From: Bacteriovoracaceae bacterium
Lineage (GTDB): Bacteria; Bdellovibrionota; Bacteriovoracia; Bacteriovoracales; Bacteriovoracaceae
Length of the DNA: 34,530 nt
Direction of reading: 5' to 3'
NCBI GenBank assembly: GCA_023146355.1
Contig: JAGLCH010000296.1
Coordinates: 1 to 34,530 of the forward strand
Made by a program: the position numbers and the translations under genes
The notes under the pieces: model-generated
The model's database searches: none
What the model saw: the letters and a program-made list of their open reading frames with translations, nothing else
What the model was told of the DNA's origin: nothing
In this document: positions 24,951-33,854 of the stretch, in pieces
Position numbering within the stretch: position 1 is the first letter of the stretch
How the letters are laid out: every line of letters begins with the position of its first letter

Positions 24951-25466
24951 ATGCGTACCACACGATTTATTCGTAAACGAGGAAGAAGAGGGGCCGGTCG
25001 TAATTTTGAGATCGACATAACTTCACTACTCGACATCCTTGTTATACTAGTTGTATTTCTTCTTAAGAGTTACAACTCGTCAGGTATCGTTATGAACGTG
25101 CCAAAAGGGGTGGAGCTTCCAATGTCTCAGTCCCAAACGCTTAATACCTCAGGAACAATTGTTCAGGTATCTCCCACTAAGATTTGGGTTGAAAATAAAA
25201 TCGTCGTTGATTCTGAAAAAGATAGAAAAGGAACGATTTATAGTGAGAAGGGACGCCTCATTACTCCTCTCTTCGATGAGTTAGTGAGTATTAAAAATAG
25301 TATTACCCAGCTCGAGAAATCAACTCACGGGGCGAAAAAGTTCTCCGGTAAAATCAATCTAATTGTGGATAAGACGATCAAATACTCCTACGTTAAAAAG
25401 CTGATGTATTCCTGTGCAGAAGCAGGCTATAGGACCTATAACTTTGTTGTTTTAGGTCCTGAGTAA
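24951..25466 (+). CDS. ExbD/TolR-family protein 2 (AglQ/AglS-like)
   Basis: This second ExbD/TolR homologue, 171 residues, has a basic N-terminal tail (KRGRRGAGR) and a single membrane helix starting EIDITSLLDILVILVVF with the conserved aspartate. Its periplasmic domain ends in a typical segment (KLMYSCAEAGYRTYNFV) where TolR proteins carry the family motif for the last helix. It starts ten bases after the first ExbD-type gene, with AAGGA upstream of the ATG. Having two different TolR-type partners for one TolQ-type protein matches M. xanthus AglQ and AglS. It is the last gene of the plus-strand cluster and faces the gltG-like gene. Confidence 0.87.
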   Translation: MRTTRFIRKRGRRGAGRNFEIDITSLLDILVILVVFLLKSYNSSGIVMNVPKGVELPMSQSQTLNTSGTIVQVSPTKIWVENKIVVDSEKDRKGTIYSEKGRLITPLFDELVSIKNSITQLEKSTHGAKKFSGKINLIVDKTIKYSYVKKLMYSCAEAGYRTYNFVVLGPE

Positions 25467-25494
25467 AACCAACAATATTTCAAATTGAAAAGAT

Positions 25495-25514
25495 GCCACC
25501 AATCAGACGGTGGC
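25495..25514. repeat. Inverted repeat GCCACC/GGTGGC in the convergent gap
   Basis: This 6-bp GC-rich inverted repeat with an eight-base loop lies between the two converging clusters. It has no T-tract for the plus strand; a short TTTTC follows in the minus direction. It may be a secondary terminator. Confidence 0.35.
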
Positions 25515-25582
25515 CGCCAGAACTGTCACAACTCATCTAACTTGATATTCACTTATATTGGATCGAATGTTTTGACTTCAAC

Positions 25583-25609
25583 AAAAGGCCGAAGAGTTTA
25601 CCTTCGGCC
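25583..25609 (-). terminator. Terminator of the glt-like operon
   Basis: The perfect 8-bp stem GGCCGAAG/CTTCGGCC (25587-25594 and 25602-25609) has a seven-base loop and is followed on the minus strand by TTTTGTTG. It lies just after the stop codon of the gltG-like gene, so it ends the minus-strand operon. Confidence 0.75.
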
Positions 25610-25624
25610 GTTGAACATATTGAA

Positions 25625-27622
25625 TTATTTTAAGTTTGGATAGAGATTCATTGGCTGATTAACCTCTACTGGTGAGCCTCCAAGCGGCGCAGGAAACCTA
25701 ATCCCTTTGAGCACTCCAACCATACACTTTCTGACCTTTCCTGGAACATTTCCAGATTCTCCTCTGACCCCGGCCCTTGTCACACGACCAGATGCTCCAA
25801 TGATAAAGTTAAGATCAACTACACCAGAAAAAGATGAAGTACTCTTTGAAAGAACTCGTTGATAACAACTTTTAAAGTATGGAGCGTTATCCATTAAGAT
25901 CTGACGAATGACATCTGGATTCATTGAACCCAATATCTCAATTTTGTCAGGAAATCCAATTGATATGGAACTTCTCTTTTTCGCAAGTCCCTCTGTGCCA
26001 CGCGCACTATCGAGAGTGCCCCTCGCTGTCCCCGCAATACTTCCCACTTTATGAGAAATCTTTGCACTAGTAAGAGTGGCCGACTCTCCTCCAGAGATAC
26101 CGCTAAAACCTGTTTTACGACTATTCGAAGACGCTGCTTTTATACGAGATGCAGAGCCCCCCTTGGCCATCAAATTACTCATCGTCGACCTGAAGTCCAT
26201 CGCCTTATAAGTATCTACATGCCCCTTACTTGTGGACTTTACAATTGATTTTCTAGATGAGCGCGCCTTTGATTTTGCAGCACTCTTTTTTGCAACTACC
26301 TTCGCCACCTTTGTGGTTTTAGTATTATTACGCTTAGCTCTTTTTGGCGGTGCCTTTTTTGCTATTCCGACTTTTGCTCGTTTCTTTCCAGGCTTTTTTA
26401 CTGGTTTCTTAACAATTTTCTCCGCCTTTTTAGGCGCATCAGCAACCTTAGGCCTCTTAACTATTTTTTTTATTTTGGGCCTTGCTATTTTTTTCTTTGG
26501 CCTAGTCACAATCTTCGTAGGCTTAGTGATAAATTTCTTTTTATAAAGAATTCGAGCAATACGCTTTGGGGCCTTCTCTTTCTCAAGTTCCTTATCTACT
26601 TTAAAGAAGTGAAGTGCTGAGGCAAACATCATAAAAATAAGAAGCATAATAGCGACGTACTTCTTCAGCTCCTTATCCTTACTAAGTACAGGAGCGGCCT
26701 TAATATTTGGAGGGGCCTCAGTACCACGAATATAGATTTCGATATCACCATTTACAAAACATACGATATCATCGTGATCAAGAAGGATTGAATTATTAAG
26801 CACTTTTTTCTGATCACTAAGTGAAGTGAATTTGTAGCCATCGAGAGGGTGTATAATTACATCCCCGTCTTTTACCTCAACGAAATTAATCGTTTGTTTT
26901 TTTGAGAGATAGGCATATTCAATTTCATGGGCCTTAGGATTGGACCCAACTAAGTTATAAGTTCCATTCTTCGTTGGGAGGTAGTCTACTGAATATATAC
27001 GATCCTTGTGTAGAATAATCACTTCGACTGACGCCTGAGTGGGTGAGTAATTAAAGATTGGGTAGAGAGTTTCTACATCTTCGAAAATATATTCACTGAA
27101 TTCTGCCTTAGGGTCTCGGACAAGAGGATATTCAATTACTCTGGGAAGTGATTGCTCATCAATATCCGGCCTAATTGTCCTTTTAATTGATGGCCGACTA
27201 CTTGGTGGCTCTGGCGGCCCTGGTGCAGCGGAAATGTCTACTGATGGCGAAGGCTCAGGATCACTGAGGACATCTAGAACTGGAGGTAGGATTTCATCAC
27301 GAACAAGTTCTTTAAGAATAAATGAATGACTAGCAAACTGAATAGTTCCCCCAAGCGGAACATCCTGCATAATGATTCTTTTGCCTTCAAAGAAGGTGCC
27401 ATTAGAGCTATTCATATCGTAAATTCTAAATCCACTCTTGCTCAGTTCGATAACACAATGAATGGAAGAAATATCTCCTTGAGGAATCACAATATCAGCA
27501 GTGTGACTGCGCCCCACAATGAGTCGCTTTTTGTTATAGGGGAACCTGAATCCCTTAGAACCATCAAGCGGCAATATTTCGTACTTACGACCTTCCCAAT
27601 TAAAACTCTTTTCTGAATTCAC
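25625..27622 (-). CDS. FHA-TM-Lys-rich linker-AgmX/PglI C-terminal domain protein (GltG-like)
   Basis: This 665-residue inner-membrane protein resembles M. xanthus GltG. The order is: a cytoplasmic FHA domain (about 20-95) with intact GRS, SSIH and NSSNGT motifs; a Pro-rich linker; a second beta-rich domain (about 190-300) that may be a degenerate FHA-like fold; one membrane helix (about 322-343); a periplasmic linker of about 115 residues extremely rich in Lys, Arg and Ala; and a C-terminal TonB-like domain of the AgmX/PglI type (about 570-660), with a CYQRVL motif, G-V-V-D-L-N-F strands and FPAPLGGSPVEV. It should couple the TolQ/TolR-type motor to outer-membrane parts. The GTG start has TAAGGA overlapping the previous stop. 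It is the last gene of the minus-strand operon. Confidence 0.85.
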   Translation of the reverse strand: MNSEKSFNWEGRKYEILPLDGSKGFRFPYNKKRLIVGRSHTADIVIPQGDISSIHCVIELSKSGFRIYDMNSSNGTFFEGKRIIMQDVPLGGTIQFASHSFILKELVRDEILPPVLDVLSDPEPSPSVDISAAPGPPEPPSSRPSIKRTIRPDIDEQSLPRVIEYPLVRDPKAEFSEYIFEDVETLYPIFNYSPTQASVEVIILHKDRIYSVDYLPTKNGTYNLVGSNPKAHEIEYAYLSKKQTINFVEVKDGDVIIHPLDGYKFTSLSDQKKVLNNSILLDHDDIVCFVNGDIEIYIRGTEAPPNIKAAPVLSKDKELKKYVAIMLLIFMMFASALHFFKVDKELEKEKAPKRIARILYKKKFITKPTKIVTRPKKKIARPKIKKIVKRPKVADAPKKAEKIVKKPVKKPGKKRAKVGIAKKAPPKRAKRNNTKTTKVAKVVAKKSAAKSKARSSRKSIVKSTSKGHVDTYKAMDFRSTMSNLMAKGGSASRIKAASSNSRKTGFSGISGGESATLTSAKISHKVGSIAGTARGTLDSARGTEGLAKKRSSISIGFPDKIEILGSMNPDVIRQILMDNAPYFKSCYQRVLSKSTSSFSGVVDLNFIIGASGRVTRAGVRGESGNVPGKVRKCMVGVLKGIRFPAPLGGSPVEVNQPMNLYPNLK

Positions 27623-27635
27623 GATACATCAATCC

Positions 27636-27896
27636 TTATCTAATTTTATCTACTGCTTTACGAATCTCTGAGTTGAAATTCTTGCGGTAGGGAAGTCTAT
27701 TTCTATATTTTTTATGATAGCGAGGAATAATAGAGAGATCTCCAGGATTCCCAAAGTCGCCATCAAGACTTAATTCTTCAAAATCAAACTTCTCATTCTT
27801 TCGGTATTTGTAGATAACCTTTCCACCTTCGGCCAGTGCAGCTAGGCAAAGAACAGAAAGAAGAGCTACCAGAGTAACCTTCGTTATTTTACTCAT
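27636..27896 (-). CDS. Small secreted hypothetical protein in the glt-like operon
   Basis: I do not recognise this 86-residue protein with certainty. It has a clear Sec signal peptide (a lysine, then a hydrophobic stretch ending LAALAEG, cleavage near residue 22-24). The mature part of about 62 residues is basic and aromatic, with YKYRKNEKFDFEEL and DGDFGNPGDL. It starts one base after the stop of the TPR lipoprotein gene and ends 13 bases before the gltG-like gene, so it is surely co-expressed with them. Its place between gltE-like and gltG-like genes corresponds to the slot of gltF in the naming of the M. xanthus system, but similarity to GltF is not shown. It is probably a small periplasmic part of the machine. 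Confidence 0.7.
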   Translation of the reverse strand: MSKITKVTLVALLSVLCLAALAEGGKVIYKYRKNEKFDFEELSLDGDFGNPGDLSIIPRYHKKYRNRLPYRKNFNSEIRKAVDKIR

Positions 27897-27897
27897 C

Positions 27898-28797
27898 TCA
27901 TTTCTCCACGTATTTCTTAACTGAGAGATAATAGTTCTGATATCCCTCGAGGTCTTTTGTTCTAAGATTCTTTATTATGTTTTTTGCATCACCTGTATTT
28001 CCAATTTTCTTCAGAGCATATGCGTAGTTAAGTGCGATATCAGCTCTTTTCAAATGAGACTCATCAATCTTTTTAAAAAAGCCAACAGCATTTTTAGCAT
28101 TTCCTAGCATAAGATTATATGAGCCAAGTGCACTTAAGACATCAACATCATTTTTATTTTTCTTGTAGAGAACATGTAAAATATTATAGGCCTTGTTGAG
28201 AGCGCCATACTTTAGGTAAAGGTGTGCCAGATTAAACATAGGAGTGAGAGAAAATGAATTGATTTTTGATGCTTTTTTAAATGCCTCAATTGCGAGTTGA
28301 TCTTTTCCCTGCCTCAGGTATAGAACTCCAAAATTGTTAATTGCAGGCGCGTACTTACTTTGCACCCCAAGTGCCTTATTGTAATAAAGGAGTGCTTTGC
28401 GATAGTCCTTTTTAATTAGGTAGCAGCTCCCAACTTGATTCCAATATCCAGGGTGCGTTTTATATCTTTCATAGGCATTATCAAAAACCTTAAACGCACG
28501 TTGATACATCCCTCTATAACAAAGACTTATTCCGGAGTTGATAGGATCCTTAGGGTCCTCCATTTTCTCAAGCTTAGGCTGAGGAAGACGGTTTACAGAC
28601 TCATTTGAGATAGAGTCATATCGACTAATCTCCCCTTTAAAAGCGTCCGCCCTGGCCACATAAGGAACGGCCTTCTTAGGCATAAAATCAATATTTTCAA
28701 TCTCTGAAAGAAGGTCACCTTTTTTTTCTTCCTTCGGAGTAGAAGCACAGGAGACGGCCATTAAAACGATTACTAAAAGTATTAGTATATTTTTCAT
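27898..28797 (-). CDS. TPR lipoprotein (GltE/AglT-like)
   Basis: This 299-residue lipoprotein has a signal peptide ending AVSC (acylated C17). Residues of about 85-290 contain at least five tetratricopeptide-type helix pairs (for example around YYNKAL, AINNFGVLYLRQG and FNLAHLYLKYG), which mediate protein-protein contacts. The position behind the LolA pathway suggests outer-membrane anchoring facing the periplasm. The ATG overlaps the stop of the large TPR gene by four bases (ATGA), so translation is coupled. In M. xanthus, GltE (AglT) is a TPR protein of the gliding machine next to GltD, and order and size fit here. The assignment rests on architecture and context, not on alignment. Confidence 0.8.
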   Translation of the reverse strand: MKNILILLVIVLMAVSCASTPKEEKKGDLLSEIENIDFMPKKAVPYVARADAFKGEISRYDSISNESVNRLPQPKLEKMEDPKDPINSGISLCYRGMYQRAFKVFDNAYERYKTHPGYWNQVGSCYLIKKDYRKALLYYNKALGVQSKYAPAINNFGVLYLRQGKDQLAIEAFKKASKINSFSLTPMFNLAHLYLKYGALNKAYNILHVLYKKNKNDVDVLSALGSYNLMLGNAKNAVGFFKKIDESHLKRADIALNYAYALKKIGNTGDAKNIIKNLRTKDLEGYQNYYLSVKKYVEK

Positions 28798-31673
28798 CGT
28801 CTACCTCCTCTATCCATAACAACCCCACCGAGGTGATACTGATATTCAACCTTTACAGGTATTAGTGTTTTTGCAGTAAAAAAGGCGTTGTCTTTAGATA
28901 GGATCGTTGATGCCTTAATCGCTCGAACAGCATCGTTTCTAAACTTCTTTGCCTGAAGATCAAGAGGTTTCGTAATATTCCCCATGGCCTTCTGAAAGCC
29001 ATCAACATATGCCTTCTCTTTTCCCGGAGGTGTAAATCCTCGAATTTCCTTTGCGACTTCTGTATAAGTCTCCACTAAGTACTTATACGCACGAACAATC
29101 CCTTTTCCTGATTTAACATTGAGGGTCGCTAGCGCCTTATTAGTCACACTATCGAGCATTTTGAACTTTTTCTGGAGTAGTTTATTATACGTTTTCTCTG
29201 GAAACCGAAGTTTAATAGCTGATAGCTTTCTCAACTCTTTGTAGAGGTTTTTTATTTTGAAATTTGCAACAATGTCGCGTGCCTCTAATGAAATCGAAAG
29301 GCGCTTACTTTCTCCATATGAAAAATCCTTGAGTAACTTCTTTTTTTGCCGTACTGCCAACTTATGGCGCCCAGAGTCACTATAGGCCTGATATAGACTA
29401 TAACGAAGAGCAATAAGCTCAGGCGCATTACTCTTTTTCTTTTCAAGTTTATTAATCATTAAACTGAGTTCACTCCAAGACTTATTCTTGGCAAACTCAC
29501 CAGCAACTTCGAGCCGGGCATTATTAATAATTCGAGAAGAAATCTTGCAAGAATATCCACCATCAACAAATGCAGGAAGTCCGCTCGTACGCCCTTCGGC
29601 AATATTTAAAACATAGACGTTTCTATAGAAAACTTCCTTATTGTGTGAAGTTTCTTTGCATAGCTTATTATATACCGACAAGTTAACATCGATCGCCTTA
29701 TCAAATTGTCTTTTATTAAAGAAGTATGAAGCAATTGTAATAAATGTTTTTTCGAACTTTTTTACATCTTTTCCGTTCATGTGAGAAAGAGCTCTCTTAG
29801 TAAACTTGTAGGTCATGTCGGCATTACCCAGCATCTGAAACAAAATTGCGATATTATAAGCAGCGTTTTTCTTCTCATAATTAGTACTGGAAGGGTCAGA
29901 ATACAGGGCAATATAACCCTTGAGCGCATTAACCTTATCACCTTTAGTATTTGCTTTTTCCACCGTTTCAAAGCGCATAGTAGTGATCAGGGCACGAAGT
30001 TGTTTCTTAAAGCGACGGTTAACAATGAACTCACGTTTATTAATTCGAATGAGCCAGTCTTTCATCTCCGCAATATTCTTATTCGATTTATGAAAGTCTA
30101 GGATTTTTCCAAGCATCGCTTCTTGAATGCCAACCTTCTTGGGAAAGTTTCTCTTAAACGCAAGTAGTGCAGACTCTGCTCCCTTTATATTTTTGGCCTC
30201 AAAATAGATATTAAAGAGTCGTTGGTATACTTTGAAAGCTTCAGGCCCTCTTCGATTTTTCTTGAGGAAGGCAAGATAGGTTCTAACAAGATACTTTTTT
30301 TTGAGACTCTTCTTTACAGATTTTTTTTCAAGAGAAGTTGAAAGCCCTGCTAACGCTTCTTTTTCTACTTTTGCATCACCGTTTTTCTGTGCAAGCTGAA
30401 GAGCAACATCATAATGGGGAATTGCGGAATTAAACCTGCCTGTAGCATAATATGTTTCAGCAATAAGGAGTTCTGCCCTTGGCGCAGTCTTTGGATTAAT
30501 TTCTTTTAATACTTCAAAGAAACCAACTGCTTGGTTTGCTTTGTTCAGTCGACTTTTTTTGTTGTGAAGGTAGGTCTTCCCCATCACTACTCTCTGAAGT
30601 ATCGCCGCTGATTTTTGTGCATAGTACTTAAGATTTTCAGAAAACTCTTTTGAAATTCCACCATTTTTTCTAAGACTGTTAATCTTTTGAGCATTGCGAA
30701 GTTGTGAACCGTAGAATCCAAGGCGATCATAGATATCCAATAACGAAGCGTAGATTTTAGCCTGCTGATAACGATTTGGACCTTTTGAAAGTGCCTTCTC
30801 TAAAACCCTAGAAGCATTCTTATAGTGCCCCTGCTCTTTTGTATGAATCCCTATCTTTATAAGGTAGTCAACAGAGTTACCACTAACTTTGGAAGAAAGC
30901 TTGATTGCCTTTGCTATTTTCCCTGTCGCAGAATAGAAGTAAGCAAGATCTCTCTCTGCTGATTTGGCCATATTTATAAAATTCTTATTCTTACTGCGAG
31001 CTAAGACACCTTCCATTGTTGATACCGCGAGCTTTTTCTTCCCAACACGAAAATAGCTCCAGGCTAAGCTGTGAGCATCCTTAGTCCACCATCGATTCTT
31101 TTTTCCTTTGAGTGCCGACTTATAGAGAGGAATAGCTTTTTTGTACTGTTTTTGATTATAGTACATTTCAGCGAGGGCCATCGTTGATTTATTGTAGACC
31201 ACAGTTCCACTACGAGATGTTTTTCTGGCAGCAGTAAAGTACTTGGTCGCCTTGGCCTTATTCTTCTCAATATCACGGGCATGGTACGCTAGGATGTAAT
31301 ATGCATCTGCTTTACCTCTATAATTTGGGTAGCGCTTGAGCAACCTTACACATTGCCTTCTCGCCTCGTTGAAATATGAAGTGGACCTCTTAAACATCGA
31401 GGCCTTATTCACCCTACTTCTTTTTTTTGCGGGGATTGCTAAATACTTATCGGTCTCGACTTCTTTTAAAACCCTGGCCTTCTCAAGCTCCAATTCTGCT
31501 AATTGCAAAATGAGGTCCGGGTTTCTCCCTCGAGTCTGCTTATTCAGGCGAATAACTTCTCGAAGTTGTTCATCGATAATTTGGATAAGACTTCCCTTTT
31601 GATTTCCTTCAGTTACCGCATAAGCTGCGGTAGCGGAAAGTGTGATAAGGAGAAGTAGCAGTATTTTTTTCAT
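28794..31673 (-). CDS. Very large periplasmic TPR-repeat protein (GltD/AgmU-like)
   Basis: This 959-residue protein has a cleavable Sec signal (cleavage near AYA-V, residue 19-20) and no further membrane helix, so it should be periplasmic. Almost the whole mature chain is built of TPR-like helical pairs, recognisable at YNQKQYKKAIPLYKSAL, YFRVGKKKLAV and many others, with unusually high Lys/Arg content. In M. xanthus, GltD (AgmU) is the large periplasmic TPR protein of the Agl/Glt complex; length, location and neighbours fit it. The gene is 11 bases downstream of the 475-residue TPR gene and overlaps the TPR lipoprotein gene. The conserved part is structural repeat, so identity is by context. 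Confidence 0.8.
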   Translation of the reverse strand: MKKILLLLLITLSATAAYAVTEGNQKGSLIQIIDEQLREVIRLNKQTRGRNPDLILQLAELELEKARVLKEVETDKYLAIPAKKRSRVNKASMFKRSTSYFNEARRQCVRLLKRYPNYRGKADAYYILAYHARDIEKNKAKATKYFTAARKTSRSGTVVYNKSTMALAEMYYNQKQYKKAIPLYKSALKGKKNRWWTKDAHSLAWSYFRVGKKKLAVSTMEGVLARSKNKNFINMAKSAERDLAYFYSATGKIAKAIKLSSKVSGNSVDYLIKIGIHTKEQGHYKNASRVLEKALSKGPNRYQQAKIYASLLDIYDRLGFYGSQLRNAQKINSLRKNGGISKEFSENLKYYAQKSAAILQRVVMGKTYLHNKKSRLNKANQAVGFFEVLKEINPKTAPRAELLIAETYYATGRFNSAIPHYDVALQLAQKNGDAKVEKEALAGLSTSLEKKSVKKSLKKKYLVRTYLAFLKKNRRGPEAFKVYQRLFNIYFEAKNIKGAESALLAFKRNFPKKVGIQEAMLGKILDFHKSNKNIAEMKDWLIRINKREFIVNRRFKKQLRALITTMRFETVEKANTKGDKVNALKGYIALYSDPSSTNYEKKNAAYNIAILFQMLGNADMTYKFTKRALSHMNGKDVKKFEKTFITIASYFFNKRQFDKAIDVNLSVYNKLCKETSHNKEVFYRNVYVLNIAEGRTSGLPAFVDGGYSCKISSRIINNARLEVAGEFAKNKSWSELSLMINKLEKKKSNAPELIALRYSLYQAYSDSGRHKLAVRQKKKLLKDFSYGESKRLSISLEARDIVANFKIKNLYKELRKLSAIKLRFPEKTYNKLLQKKFKMLDSVTNKALATLNVKSGKGIVRAYKYLVETYTEVAKEIRGFTPPGKEKAYVDGFQKAMGNITKPLDLQAKKFRNDAVRAIKASTILSKDNAFFTAKTLIPVKVEYQYHLGGVVMDRGGRR

Positions 31674-31684
31674 AATTAACTCTA

Positions 31685-33112
31685 TTACTTACAATTTGAT
31701 TTAAGAGAGAATACATAGTCGCCGAGTTCATCGGCCCAAAACTCTCCATTAAATGTCCAGAAGTATTGTTTATCAGTTCTTTGTAAATTGTTAATATCGC
31801 CTCGCTTCTGATTGATGCTTACATCCAAATCATAAATTGCGGCCTTTCTCCTAGCAAGAACTTCAAGTTTTATATAGCTCATCCCCTCAAAGGCACGATC
31901 CATCTTCTTCATGTAGTCGAGCATTCCTCGGCGAACATAGGCACCAATTAGATTACGCTGATGAATAAGAGTGTCTCGAAGACCAATTGCTAATGATCGT
32001 TTAAAACTAGATTTTCTCATTTTATTAAGTTTTTCTAGCTCTGCCCTACTTTGCTGAAATGCTTGATACATCTCACCAAATGCAGAGTCCCCAACAACCG
32101 CCTTTAAGATTGAATCCTTAAGTTGATTTGAACTAGAGGCACCCTCTACTCTGGCCTTTCCAATTTTGTAGTAGTATTTAAAGTTTTTTCCAACGCGGTC
32201 TAGCTCATTGCGAATGGAAGTTGCCTGCCGAGAGTACTTGCTATAGAAGTCATTAACTACAACCTTAGCATCACTCCACAGGCACATTTCCATAAAGGTA
32301 AGAGCACGCAGAATCTCAATTTCAGGATTAAAGAGGTATGCAAAGAGCGGAGCTTTGTAGGTAACAAGTTTACCTAGAGTTCTGTTATAATCTTTTAGAT
32401 AGAAGCTAGTCCACGCCTCTTCAAATATAATTTCAGGCCATACATGAGAACTTTTTGAAAGGTCCATATAGTGCGAGTGTGCTGCCTTAAATTTTCCAGC
32501 AGCAAATTCTGCCCTGGGAATCCCCACAATACAATAGTCACGAGTAATCTTTAGCTGACGTAATCGGTCCTCATCATTAGTGTCACCAATATGATCTTCA
32601 GCAGCATCAATACATTTTTTATAGGTGAGTACAGCACTTTTATATTTCTTTTGAAGGGAATAAATACTTCCCTCCATAAATAGTGCAAATGGTTTGCTAG
32701 GGTGATCTGCAGAATAGACCTTTCGCGCCTCACTCAAGGCGCGAGTATATTTTCCTGCTCGAAAATATTTTTTAGCTAAGATGTACCGGACACTTGGTGC
32801 ATTCGATTTGTTCAGTGCAGACTTGGGAAGGGTCTCAAACTGCTTACCCCCAACCTCTGTAATGATGCTATCGATGACAATATCAATTGACTTATTTTTT
32901 ATCGACTGGCCTCTCATCATGTATTCTTTCACAAAGGGTATTGCTGAAAAATATAGCCCATCATTTGCTAACTCTTTGGCAATACTTGGGTAATATTTCA
33001 CTGATCTTCTATTTTTCTCAAATAGGTCTTTTGCTTTTGAAAGCGAAGCATCTACTGCCACCGACATTAATGCGGTGCTGAGAAATGCTGCCGTTACGAG
33101 TATTCGTTTCAT
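31685..33112 (-). CDS. Periplasmic TPR-like protein (GltC-like)
   Basis: This 475-residue protein has a Sec signal (a short basic N-terminus, then a hydrophobic core ending near VAVDAS, residue 22). Residues of about 100-270 contain TPR-like helical pairs (ILAKKYFRAGKYTRAL, FAAGKFKAAHSHY), and the remainder is helical with a charged coiled-coil-like stretch near 340-430. It should be periplasmic. The ATG at 33112 is six bases after AGGGGG and is preferred over the adjacent in-frame GTG at 33115. The gene lies between the outer-membrane barrel and the large TPR gene. GltC of M. xanthus is a periplasmic protein in the equivalent setting; the link is by architecture and order. Confidence 0.78.
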   Translation of the reverse strand: MKRILVTAAFLSTALMSVAVDASLSKAKDLFEKNRRSVKYYPSIAKELANDGLYFSAIPFVKEYMMRGQSIKNKSIDIVIDSIITEVGGKQFETLPKSALNKSNAPSVRYILAKKYFRAGKYTRALSEARKVYSADHPSKPFALFMEGSIYSLQKKYKSAVLTYKKCIDAAEDHIGDTNDEDRLRQLKITRDYCIVGIPRAEFAAGKFKAAHSHYMDLSKSSHVWPEIIFEEAWTSFYLKDYNRTLGKLVTYKAPLFAYLFNPEIEILRALTFMEMCLWSDAKVVVNDFYSKYSRQATSIRNELDRVGKNFKYYYKIGKARVEGASSSNQLKDSILKAVVGDSAFGEMYQAFQQSRAELEKLNKMRKSSFKRSLAIGLRDTLIHQRNLIGAYVRRGMLDYMKKMDRAFEGMSYIKLEVLARRKAAIYDLDVSINQKRGDINNLQRTDKQYFWTFNGEFWADELGDYVFSLKSNCK

Positions 33113-33128
33113 CACTTACCCCCTACAC

Positions 33129-33854
33129 CTAGAAGTTATACGACAGGGATAATCCTAAATCGTAGTTGCTGTAGAATGCGTCAATATTTTCATCGTCAAT
33201 ATTATTGGCCCGCTCCGCCTGATAATAAAAGCCAACAACATCAAGATTTACACTCCAGTTTTGAGATACCCAAAACTTAAGCGAGGTCTCCCAGAAGCCA
33301 CCCATATGCGTCTCCGATTCATCTGCATACTGATTTCCATCATTGAGCCGAAGCGTTTTTTTGTTGTTTTTTTCTGTTAATTGTCCGAGCCCACCACCTA
33401 CAGTCCAGTCCACATAGAGAATAGAATTGAAGGTATTAATCTTTCCGTAAAATGGAGACCATAAAAGCGCTACACCATAGTAGCTCTCAACGATTCGTCT
33501 AAATGGAGTTGAGCCTGAAGATCCTGTATTTCGCACTGACTTTGCGGCCTCATTTTCTACACCGAATGCCTTACTGTAGATCCCTTCAACTCCCCACTCT
33601 TCAGCAAAAAAGAATCCTATTCTTCCCTGAAAATAATATGAATCAACAAATGGGGCATTGAGAGTCATCCCAGAACCAATAGTTATAAAGGGGCTTCCGG
33701 CCTTTCTAAACTTTCTATTTTGAAGAACAAAAACTTCTTTGTCCTTATCTAGCCATGAAAAGTCATACACAGATTTCTCTCCGGCCACCGCAAAATGGAC
33801 GGGAGAAAAGATTGTTAAAAGCACTGTTGATACGAATAGAATAATCTTTGGCAC
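33129..33854 (-). CDS. Outer-membrane beta-barrel protein (GltA/GltB/GltH-like)
   Basis: This 241-residue protein has a Sec signal peptide (cleavage near AVAG, residue 24-25), alternating hydrophobic/polar strands through the mature part, and a terminal aromatic residue in the final strand LSLSYNF, the standard recognition signal for the outer-membrane barrel assembly machine. It resembles small barrels linked to gliding genes in myxobacteria and Bdellovibrio, and it is first in the glt-like operon. The GTG start is preceded by GAGGAAGG. M. xanthus has several such barrels (GltA, GltB, GltH), and I cannot say which is closest. It would be the outer-membrane end of the trans-envelope machine. 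A 152-bp gap upstream probably holds the operon promoter. Confidence 0.8.
   Translation of the reverse strand: MPKIILFVSTVLLTIFSPVHFAVAGEKSVYDFSWLDKDKEVFVLQNRKFRKAGSPFITIGSGMTLNAPFVDSYYFQGRIGFFFAEEWGVEGIYSKAFGVENEAAKSVRNTGSSGSTPFRRIVESYYGVALLWSPFYGKINTFNSILYVDWTVGGGLGQLTEKNNKKTLRLNDGNQYADESETHMGGFWETSLKFWVSQNWSVNLDVVGFYYQAERANNIDDENIDAFYSNYDLGLSLSYNF

Noticed and set aside
23749..25466. Reading the TolQ/TolR-type genes as the Tol-Pal or Exb-TonB system
   Set aside because: No tolA, tolB, pal or tonB neighbour is present, there are two TolR-type genes, and Glt-like genes lie alongside.
26232..26546. Phe-rich open frame opposite the GltG-like gene
   Set aside because: It is the complement of the Lys-rich linker (AAG/AAA read as CTT/TTT), so its hydrophobic look is an artefact.
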